Below are positions 36,090 through 45,500 of a stretch of 64,000 bases of DNA, one piece after another. Positions within the stretch are counted from its first letter, which is position 1. Each line of letters opens with the position of its first letter. Source of the stretch: Arion vulgaris (Eukaryota > Mollusca > Gastropoda > Stylommatophora > Arionidae); the NCBI GenBank assembly GCA_020796225.1, contig CM036759.1, positions 2,130,782-2,194,781 of the forward strand. The letters are read 5' to 3'. Below the pieces are notes generated by a model. The model worked only from the letters and a program-made list of their open reading frames with translations, was not told the DNA's origin and ran no database searches. A program made the translations under genes and the position numbers.

Positions 36090-36720
36090 TCATGTAGGTG
36101 TAGCCGCACTGAGATATTGCTTTGTCTGATGTGTGATTGTGTAGGTGTAGCCGCACTGAGATATTGCTTTATCTCATGTGTGATTGTGTAGCCACACTGA
36201 GATATTGCTTTGTCTGATCTGTGATCGTGTAGCCACACTGAGATATTGCTTTGTCTGATGTGTGATCGTGTAGGTGTAGCCACACTGAGATATTGCTTTG
36301 TCAGATGTGTGATCGTGTAGCCACACTGAGATATTGCTTTGTCTGATGTGTGATCGTGTAGGTGTAGCCACACTGAGATATTGCTTTGTCAGATGTGTGA
36401 TCGTGTAGCCACACTGAGATATTGCTTTGTCTGATGTGTGATCGTGTAGGTGTAGCCACACTGAGATATTGCTTTGTCAGATGTGTGATCGTGTAGCCAC
36501 ACTGAGATATTGCTTTGTCTGATCTGTGATCGTGTAGGTGTAGCCACACTGAGATATTGCTTTATCTGATGTGCGATCGTATAGGTGTAGCCACACTGAG
36601 ATATTGCTTTGTGTGATCGTGTAGGTGTAGCCGCACTGAGATATTGCTTTATCTGATGTATGATTGTGTAGCCACATTGAGATATTGCTTTGTCTGATGT
36701 GCGATTCAATTTCATACTAT
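36090..36720. repeat. 37/45-bp minisatellite, about 14 copies
   Basis: The unit is GTAGCCACACTGAGATATTG followed by CTTTGTCTGATGTGTGATCGT. An optional 8-base GTAGGTGT insert makes the longer form. Long and short forms alternate around 36180-36520. Confidence 0.93.
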
Positions 36721-36754
36721 GCCCATCTGCGCTTACACTACTAACTCCCCTCAT

Positions 36755-36880
36755 GGATAGCTTCCCCTTTCAATCCCTATCTGCTTTGCCAGGATACAGC
36801 ACTGTAATCGTTTTCCAGTGTCATAACAGGGAGTTCGAGTAGGATTTTGGTCAATGCTAGTCCACTAGCATTGTCTGCTT
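36755..36880 (+). mobile_element. SINE-D head remnant
   Basis: CAATCCCTATCTGCTTTGCC and AGTAGGATTTTGGTCAATGC match the head shared with 58045-58160 and 60870-61010. Confidence 0.5.
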
Positions 36881-36889
36881 CTGTATTTC

Positions 36890-37490
36890 ATTGCGCCTTT
36901 GCTTCTTCCCCAACCTCTCTCCCAGTAGAAAGGTTTGAACCATAGTCCTGAAGATTGCAAGGTTGGTGTCCTAGTTGCTTCTCAATACTTATTATATCAA
37001 ATGTATATTTGTTTCAGAGCTAAATTTTTACAACTATCATGTAGTCTATATTTTGTAAACTGTAAATTCTATTTCTGATATGTACAGACAACATTTTGAC
37101 TTGATTTGAATGTTATTACCAACACATTATTGAATGTTATTACCAACACATGATTGAATGTGACATTTGGTTTTAGTCAATGATTGTATTTTTGTATCCT
37201 AGTCTACATTGCTTTTTTGTGACACCAGCTTGATAGTATCAGTACCAGTATATTAAACTATACAAAGTCCAGAAATATACTCTGTCTACTGATTTTTGTA
37301 AAGTATTTTTATTGTCAGATTTTGTGGACATTTGAAATTGTTGTAACGTGAAGTTTGTTGTTAATGTGGTTTTTGTGTAATCGTTCTATTTTTATTGTGC
37401 AATTTTTATTTTTGTCTGAATATTCTCTTCCTACTATCTTATATTTACAAGAAATTGAATCTATAACATGTAACAAAAGTTATTATTGCA
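36890..37490. other. No gene recognised
   Basis: AT-rich intergenic DNA with a short two-copy TTGAATGTTATTACCAACAC repeat near 37110-37155. Confidence 0.45.
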
Positions 37491-37499
37491 TTCTTATTC

Positions 37500-37700
37500 T
37501 TTAAACACTCTATATCAACCACTTGTTAAGCCACTCTTTGTGATCTGAGCCTAAGAGCGATTGTATGTTGTGCCAGTTATACAAGTAGGCCTGCACATCC
37601 AATTTCTGTGATGCTTCCCTAGGCCCCTACCTTAGTTGCCTCTTACGGCTTGTAGGTTGCAGTGTTACCGTTTTTGCTTCCTTCGAGCCCCGCAACAGGA
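37500..37700 (-). mobile_element. SINE-B copy
   Basis: On the - strand the head GGGGCTCGAAGGAAGCAAAA and the CAACCTACAAGCCGTAAGAG block lead to CAATCGCTCTTAGGCTCAGA and the CACAAAGAGTGGCTTAACAA tail. Confidence 0.7.
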
Positions 37701-37784
37701 CAATATAAAATGATATCGTAAAGAATACTGTTTACTCAGTTTTAACTGACAGTTGATGAGTATTTTGTCATATTTGGAGGCAGC

Positions 37785-38110
37785 TTTAATTAGTATATAT
37801 TAGCAGGTGTGATGTTGGCATCAAGCTTTAGTTAGTATATACTATAGTATTATTAGCAGTGTTATTAGCGTGAGATGTTGGCATCAAGCTTTAGTTACTA
37901 TATACATAGTATTATGCAGGTGTTATTAGCCGTGGGTGTTATCAAACTTTGTTATACTATAGTATTATTAGCAGGTATTACGTGAATTGCATCAGCTTTA
38001 GTTACTATATACATAGTATTATTAGCGGTGTTATAGTGATGTTGGCATCAAGCTTTAGTTAGTATTACATAGTATTATACAGGTTATAGCCGGTGTGATG
38101 TTGGCATCAC
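37785..38110. repeat. Degenerate repeat of about 60 bp, 5 copies
   Basis: Copies share GTTGGCATCAAGCTTTAGTT, ATATACATAGTATTATTAGC and GGTGTTATTAGC but have lost many bases. They decay more than the neighbouring arrays. Confidence 0.75.
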
Positions 38111-38144
38111 TCATCGTATGCTGGTGGTCAATTAAAATACTGGT

Positions 38145-38995
38145 CTTACACTTTGAGATATGAAAACATCAATATAACTAGAGGTATTGAAAACATCAAT
38201 ATAACTTGAGATATGAAAACATCAATATAACTTGAGATATGAAAACATCAATATAACTTGAGATATGAAAACATCAATATAACTTGAGATATGAAAACAT
38301 CAATATAACTTGAGATATGAAAACATCAATATAACTTGAGATATGAAAACATCAATATAACTAGAGGTATTGAAAATATCAATATAACTTGAGATATGAA
38401 AATATCAATATAACTAGAGGTATTGAAAACATCAATATAACTTGAGATATGAAAATATCAATATAACTTGAGATATGAAAACATCAATATAACTTGAGAT
38501 ATGAAAATATCAATATAACTTGAGATATGAAAACATCAATATAACTTGAGATATGAAAACATCAATATAACTTGAGATATGAAAACATCAATATAACTTG
38601 AGATATGAAAACATCAATATAACTTGAGATATGAAAACATCAATATAACTTGAGGTATTGAAAACATCAATATAACTTGAGATATGAAAACATCAATCTT
38701 TCTTCTTTGCGCTGTTCTTACGACCAATTTCAATCACTCTTTGTGATATGTTTGATCTTTGCCAAGAACGTGTATACGTTGCACATTGGTTTGGTAGGCC
38801 CCTAAACACATAAGACTTCTACACGTTTAGGACACATGCATCCAATTTCAGCCAAACCTCCTTAGTCGCCTCTACGACATGCGTGGCAGGTAGCAGTGGT
38901 TTTATTCTTTACACCCCAAATTTGGGCTCCGGTAACCACTCGGGCGAAAGAAAACATCAATATAACTAGAGGTATTGAAAACAATATAACTTGTG
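38145..38995. repeat. 26-bp minisatellite, about 20 copies, split by a SINE
   Basis: The unit is AACTTGAGATATGAAAACAT followed by CAATAT, with an ACTAGAGGTATTGAAAA variant. The array resumes after 38950, showing that the SINE inserted into it. Confidence 0.93.
38698..38949 (-). mobile_element. SINE-H copy inserted in a minisatellite
   Basis: It is a full SINE-H with head GTGGTTACCGGAGCCCAAAT and tail ATTGGTCGTAAGAACAGCGC followed by AAAGAAGAAAG. GAAAACATCAAT flanks both sides (38686-38697 and 38950-38961). The host is itself a tandem repeat, so the duplication is suggestive only. Confidence 0.85.
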
Positions 38996-39208
38996 GTATG
39001 AAAAAGGGGTTCCTTTTACTTATATTATTATTAACCACTAATTGCATACACAGTTCCAACAAGACAGTGTAAACACCATCATCTAAAAGAGTCGCTGGAG
39101 ATGGATCGGACATGCATGGAGACTAACATTATCATAAAAATCTGCACTGAGATAGACACCAGAGGGTAAACAAAAAGATGGAAGACCCAAAATGACCTGG
39201 AGGAGAAT

Positions 39209-39733
39209 TTCTTCCTCTGCATTCTCACTAGATTGAGATTTCGGATTCTCTAATAAAGGCAGCCGACTGCCTCACATTATCAGCCACGCCATACAGTTTG
39301 TCTTGGACGCTGGTGTAAGTGGGCCACTTCTGTCTTCTCAAGTCTGCATACTGGGGGCAGTTTTGTAGGATATAATTCCTATGTTTTCTGCTTCCCCGTT
39401 TGTGCCGACCTCTTCCCACACTAAGTTTTGGCCACCCTCATGATGGTAGGTCTGACATTCTTACTGCCTGGCTAAATCTCTGAGGCAGATTGACGACCGT
39501 AGAATCCGTTATCCCATTCCTCATTGTGAGGGGTCGTTGCACCATGTTATGCACCTTATGGCCTGGTGCATCTGTTTTCTGCAAGCATTTGTTTTGGGTT
39601 AGCATTCCCTATCGGACATGTGCATCCGATTTCAGCCAAACCTCCTTAGTCGCCTCTTACGACATGCGTGGCAAGTAACAGTGGTTCTATTCTTTACACT
39701 TCAAAGTTGGGCCCCTGTAACCACTCGGGCGGA
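39209..39733 (-). mobile_element. Composite SINE: SINE-H head joined to a LINE coding tail
   Basis: On the - strand it starts with the SINE-H head (GTGGTTACAGGGGCCCAACT to GCTGAAATCGGATGCACATG). It continues into unrelated sequence and ends with a LINE C-terminal coding end: [20 protein letters not shown], then ADNVRQSAAFIRESEISI, stop, then TGAGAATGCAGAGGAAGAA. AGGAGAAT occurs on both sides (39201-39208 and 39734-39741), a plausible target-site duplication. The same composite recurs at 47110-47622, so this is a mobile family and not a chance junction. Confidence 0.8.
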
Positions 39734-39854
39734 AGGAGAATATGAAATGAATCACAACTGGAACACAACTTAAAACCCTTTATAGTGGACAGCCAAGAAC
39801 AGAGAAGAATGGTGTACATTTGTTGCTGCCCTAATCACTAAAGGCGTCATCACA

Positions 39855-40050
39855 GGCTAATGATGATGTGTGTCTGAGACATGATGATGTGTGTCCAAGT
39901 GTCTGAGACATGATGATGATGTGTGTCCAAGTGTCTGAGACATGATGATGATGTGTGTCCAAGTGTCTGAGATATGATGATGATGTGTGCCCAAGTGTCT
40001 GAGACATGATGATGTGTGCCCAAGTGTCAGAGACATGATGATGACGTGTG
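39855..40050. repeat. About 32-bp minisatellite, 6 copies
   Basis: The unit is GTGTGTCCAAGTGTCTGAGA followed by CATGATGATGAT. Confidence 0.9.
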
Positions 40051-40059
40051 GATTATTAT

Positions 40060-41230
40060 ATTCATGTGTTAGATATCACTTAAGATGGAAGAAGAAGAAG
40101 AAGAGATGCCAATTTAACATTTCAAATGTCAAGCACATACCCTCTCAACTGTTATTATTCTGCACTATGTTTAGTTAAAAATGTATTTTTATTTTGCCCA
40201 ATGTTAAAATGTACAATTAAAAAAATTTTGTTTGACGTTAAATTGTTCTATTTTATTGTTTTTGTCCAATTATCCTATTTTGTTCCATGTTCTCAAATAT
40301 GTTGTTATTTTGTTTATCTTGTCAAAAGATAAGTCCTAAAAACAACAGTGCAATTCATCGAGAGAGAGAAAAGATAAGTTATATGTTGTCTGATTGTATC
40401 CTCGTTGTGCAGTGTACAATCTGACAGTCTCTCGCTGTCGATGATGGTTAGAACATGAGATACATCAAGTGTATTATTCTTGCACTTGCTTGAATTTGCA
40501 CACATACTTTTATCAATATTAAAACATGGGGCCAGTAATGTGTTTATATATTGCTTGTTTCTTCACAATTTATTATTTAACAAACATTCCAAATCTTGGT
40601 TAGGATACAATTGTTAAGTCACAGGCTGCATTATGGTAGATATAAGCCTGACATTGAAGTTTCTTTTGGATGGAAAGCTACTATAGCGTAGCAGATAATG
40701 CACTTGCTTCATAGGTGCATGATCTTTGGATCAAATTTCACAGTTGGGGGTAGAATTTTGTCTAGACGATATATTTCTCAAGTTTACAAATTTTCAATTG
40801 GTTACTAGAGAATCTCTGGGAAGCAAGGGCAGCCATTGTTTTGTTGACTACATCACTTAGCCTGTACAGTTGGTCAAAGGAATAAAATGTGTGCATACCA
40901 CCATATTCCTCAATATACTTCACGGTATGCAATCATAGTGACTGTTTTCCACATGAGCAGTGATGCGTTTTCCACATGTGTAGCAGTGACTGTTTCTGTT
41001 TTCCACATGCACAGCAGTGACTGTTTTCCTTATGTGTAGATCCACTCCTCTATCCCATTTATTGTTGACAAACTGCAATAGTATTTTTCCTTTGTTGCGG
41101 ATCCGAGGTGGGTCAGCAATTTATTTGTCTATATTTCTGCGCTGGTTCATTTATTGTTTACTGCAGAAATATGTCAATATTGTTAGTAATTGTATGCAGC
41201 AATGTTGTAGGTAATCAGTCAGCTCGGGAA
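40060..41230. other. No gene recognised
   Basis: AT-rich DNA. The only pattern is a small GTTTTCCACATG(A/T)GCAGTGA repeat at about 40940-41035. Confidence 0.45.
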
Positions 41231-41239
41231 CGCAAGAGT

Positions 41240-41720
41240 CAGCTGATTCGATTTTGCTGATGACATTGCACTTGTCTCACACACATAAAGATATCCAGGA
41301 AGACTTGTCGCCTTAACCAGTACAGTCAGATGGATTGGTTGAAAGTCAAATCAGAAGAAAACAGAAATAATGACCCTGAAGATCACTACCCTAGTCACAC
41401 TAGAAGATAAAATCCTTCCAAATACAACTGCTTTTACATATCTTGGAAGTATTATTAGCCTGGAAGGAAGAGTTGGATCTGACACTAAAAGCAGACTGAG
41501 TAAGACATGAAGTGTCTTCATGATCCTTCAGGCAGACTGGAGATTAGCCCAATACATCATCAGAGCCAAGATTAATATCTACAGCAGCTGCGTACTATCA
41601 ACTTTACTATACAGATCAGAATGCTGGAGAATAACAGAACAAGATATGTCCAAACTCTCCACCTTTCATACAACTTGTCTGTGAAATATCTTATAGAAGA
41701 TTATAGGTAATCCCAAACTC
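41240..41720 (+). mobile_element. LINE reverse-transcriptase fragment
   Basis: FADDIALVSHT (41257-41289) is the RT catalytic box. After frameshifts come KTEIMTLKITTLVTLEDKIL, FTYLGSIISLEGRVGSDTKS and LYRSECWRITEQDMSKLSTF, all standard RT thumb blocks in order. Confidence 0.85.
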
Positions 41721-41975
41721 TCCACCTTCCATACAATTTGTCTGTGAAAGATCTTACAGAACATCATAGGTAATCTCAAACTCTCCACCTTCCATACAAC
41801 TTCCATACAACTTGTCTGTGAAAGATCTTATAGAACATCCTAGGTAATCCCAGTCTCCACCTTCCATACAACTTGTCTGTGAAAGATCTTATAGAACATC
41901 CTAGGTAATCCCAGTCTCCACCTTCCATACAACTTGTCTGTGAAAGATCTTAGAGAACATCATAGGTAATCAATG
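41645..41975. repeat. Tandem expansion of an RT-coding segment, 5 copies
   Basis: The segment CTCTCCACCTTCCATACAAC, TTGTCTGTGAAAGATCTTAT, AGAACATCATAGGTAATC repeats about every 60-68 bp. The first copy is the LINE's own K-L-S-T-F-H coding stretch, so the array grew out of the retrotransposon. Confidence 0.9.
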
Positions 41976-42007
41976 AGATGATATGTTGGCTTAGTGTGCA
42001 CAAATAT

Positions 42008-42256
42008 ACAGACCATCAAGGGGAGCAAAGAATAGTAACATTGCAACCTACAAGGCATGTCATAAGAGGTGTGTGACTTAGGTAGGAACCTAGGGAAGCT
42101 ACCTTAGCAAATAAAAAGCATAGCAGAAATTGAATGAAGTGACCTACTTGTAGGCGCATACCTGGCACAACGTACAATCACTCCTTGACTCAGATCACAC
42201 ACAAATCATAAAGAGTGGTTTAACATGTAGTCAATATGGAGCGCTCGAATAAGAAG
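42008..42256 (+). mobile_element. SINE-B copy, near full length
   Basis: The head is GGGGAGCAAAGAATAGTAAC and CAACCTACAAGGCATGTCAT. The middle is GGGAAGCTACCTTAGCAAAT and CTACTTGTAGGCGCATACCT. The tail is ACTCAGATCACACACAAATC, then CAATATGGAGCGCTCGAATA and AGAAGC. Confidence 0.75.
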
Positions 42257-42274
42257 CATCTGCTGAAACAACAG

Positions 42275-42452
42275 CTATGTGTCTGAAGTGCAGTGACAAG
42301 AGTTAGATAATTGTGTACACCACATATGCAAACAATACAGTATGTGTTAATGTTCTGTTAGCAAAGCTGAAGTACAGTGACAAGAGTTAGATAATTGTGT
42401 ACACCACATATGTAAACAACACAGTATGTGTTAATGTTCTGTTAGCAAAACA
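42275..42452. repeat. 82-bp tandem duplication
   Basis: GAAGTGCAGTGACAAGAGTT through GTTAATGTTCTGTTAGCAAA occurs twice, nearly identical. Confidence 0.88.
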
Positions 42453-42493
42453 TAGAATCAATAAACAAGAACAAATTGTCAACATTTCCAATA

Positions 42494-42499
42494 TTTATT
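42494..42499 (-). terminator. Poly(A) signal of FCF1
   Basis: AATAAA on the - strand lies 28 bases past the FCF1 stop codon in TTTCAATAAATATTGG. The 3' UTR would be very short. Confidence 0.7.
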
Positions 42500-42526
42500 G
42501 AAACATTCTATACAATATAATAATAA

Positions 42527-42575
42527 TCACATTTTTGGAGCTCCGTATGCATCTGGCAGTCTCTCGATGGAGTAT
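42527..42575 (-). CDS. FCF1: FCF1 last exon
   Basis: The acceptor GACATCCTCCTCAG precedes A|TACTCC. The split codon gives R, then [15 protein letters not shown] and TGA, the conserved C-terminus (Y-x-I-E-R-x-P-x-x-Y-G-A-P) of FCF1. Confidence 0.93.
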
Positions 42576-45500
42576 CTGAGGAGGATGTCAAACAGGATTA
42601 CTTCAACAACTTTCACACACATTTTGTATATGACCAAACAAACAAAAAAGTTTCTCTAATCTTCAGTTTGAGTCATGCAAACTCATATTATTAGCCCCTA
42701 AACGCATAGACTTCTACACGTTTAGGACACATGCATCCGATTTCAGCCAAAGACGACATAGCTGATGAATAGTGATGCCCATATATGACTTTTTCTGACT
42801 TTTTAGCCAGTGATAGTGTTAAAACGAACTCTGAATGTGATATGAATTTGAACTGTGATTCACGTGATGATGTTTATAGATCGATAGCAGACATTCCCAG
42901 GAGTAGGGGATGGACACCCAACTTGAAAACGACTGCATATCGTACTGTGGATAAGTATGGGGATATCAGTTACTACAATAGCTTGTGGATTATAAAGAAT
43001 ATATTCCACATATAGACAGGTTAATAGCTCATTAATATTTGAACACTATTCCATAGTTTAAAAGTCCTAAGATTATTAGTTTATTTTTTAACGATTTTTT
43101 AAATTGTCACCCTGAAAACTGATCATGCCGAAAAATAGCGTGGCAGTGAGCCAGACTTTGTTGAAAATGGCTGGCAGCAAAAGTGTTAAAAGACTCAAGA
43201 CTGTATAAGTGTGGCATAACTGCAATACATGTACAATGTGAAAGTTTATCCATGGGAGCAGACCTCTTGTTTCGCTAAACTCAATTTCTTATACATCTGA
43301 CTCTGAAGCATGTTGTGACCCGTCCAGAGTCTGAATATTGATGTATGTTGCTTTCATGAGAGGGAGTTCATTGGATCTGTTGAGGTTATCGTCGGGCTGA
43401 CTTTACCACCCCCATTGTCTTATAATAGATGTAACACCTATTGTATAATATACATGAATTACACACCTTGAATTTTAGAAGTACTTACCTGTGTTGTGTT
43501 ATGTACATGATCGGCACACCTGGGATTTTACGAATTCTCTTCTTAAGATCTTTATCATTTGTTGCAAATGTAACATTTGCTCTGATGATGTAAAACAAAC
43601 ATTGATATTTATCTAATCAACTCTCACCAGTAATCTAGACACACATTTGTTGCGACAATGTAACATTTGCTCTGATGATGTAAAACAAACATTGATATTT
43701 ATATAATCAACTCTCACCAGTAATCTAGACACACATTTGTTGCGACAATGTAACATTTGCTCTGATGATGTAAAACAAACATTGATATTTATCTAATCAA
43801 CTCTCACCAGTAATCTATACACACAATTACAATGATATCATGCACATAGTAAGAGGTAGTCTATGTTAAATAGGTTATACTGAGAGTTAGGGACAACAAG
43901 AATATATGGTGATATATATCTAGATACAGTGATATCAAGAATGAATATATATGATATGGTATATGATATAGCTTTTTCATCTTTACACACAAGTGTTTTA
44001 CTGTAACAACTTCTGAGTTGGTGCTTTTCTCTCTTGTCTTTCAGCTCATCCTTGTCTCTTTTCAAATGATTCTGCACCCTTGCATAATGTTGATTTTCAC
44101 ATATCTCAGTTATCTGTTAGTTTTTCCTATTTGTTTGGACCGATAGAAAAGTTCTTTATTGAGGCCTTGCAGACATCCTTATACCTGAGCAGTGGTCTGC
44201 CTTGGTCTGCCTTCCCTTCTGAAAGTTCACAGAACAACATTTGTTTTGGAATGTGGCAATTGTCCAGTCTTCTCACATGCCCTAGCCATCTTAGTCTTCT
44301 ACTGCTGAGCATACCCATGATATGGAATATATCAATGAAGAGAGATGCTAGAAGTGAGTCAGCTACTTAAAGAAATCATGAAAATAACATGCATAAAATA
44401 ATGTCACAGTGACCATTCATTTTTTCAATCAACTGTGCACACTTCCATCAAACTGTCCACCATCAGCTATTGCACCAACTATCCAGCACTGCCATCAAAC
44501 TGTCCACCATCAGCTATTGCACCAACTATCCAGCAATGTCATCAAACTGTCTACTACCAGCTATTACACCAACTATCCAGCAATGCCATCAAACTGTCTA
44601 CCACCAGCTATTGCACCAACTATCCAGCAATGTCATCAAACTGTCTACCACCAGCTATTGCACCAACTATCCAGCAATGCCATCAAACTGTCTACCACCA
44701 GCTATTGCACCAACTATCCAGCGCTGGAAGATTCTTCCAACAGAAGGAAAATGCTTCTTCATCCAAGACCAGATAAATATCAGATATTGTATGAAACTAA
44801 ACAATAACTAACAAACATATTTGAGTAGTTTAACATTAAACTGAAAGTCAAGTGTCTGTAGACTAACAAATATATTTGAGTAATTTAATATTGAAACTGA
44901 AAGTCAAGAGACTGTAGACTAACAAATATATTTGAGTAGTTTAACATTGAAACTGAAAGTCAAGAGACTGTAGACTAACAAACATATTTGAGTAGTTTAA
45001 CATTGAAACTGAAAGTCAAGAGACTGTAGACTAACAAATATATTTGAGTAGTTTAACATTGAAACTGAAAGTCAAGAGACTGTAGACTAACAAACATATT
45101 TGAGTAGTTTAACATTGAAACTGAAAGTCAAGAGACTGTAGACTAACAAACATATTTGAGTAGTTTAACATTGAAACTGAAAGTCAAGAGACTGTAGACT
45201 AACAAACATATTTGAGTAGTTTAACATTGAAACTGAAAGTCAAGAGACTGTAGACTAACAAACATATTTGAGTAGTTTAACATTGAAACTGAAAGTCAAG
45301 AGACTGTAGACTAACAAACATATTTGAGTTGTTTAATATTGAAACTGAAAGTCAAGTGTCTGTAGACTAACAAACATATTTGAGTAGTTTAACATTAGCA
45401 TGTAGACTAACGGATGACATAAACCAACACTAAAAAAATATGAACAGATAACTCACTTCGGTGACTCTCTTGACAATACAGTCATCAGCATAAGTTCCCT

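Noticed and set aside
44409..44811. Three overlapping forward ORFs with [18 protein letters not shown] repeats
   Set aside because: 48-bp minisatellite open in all three frames.
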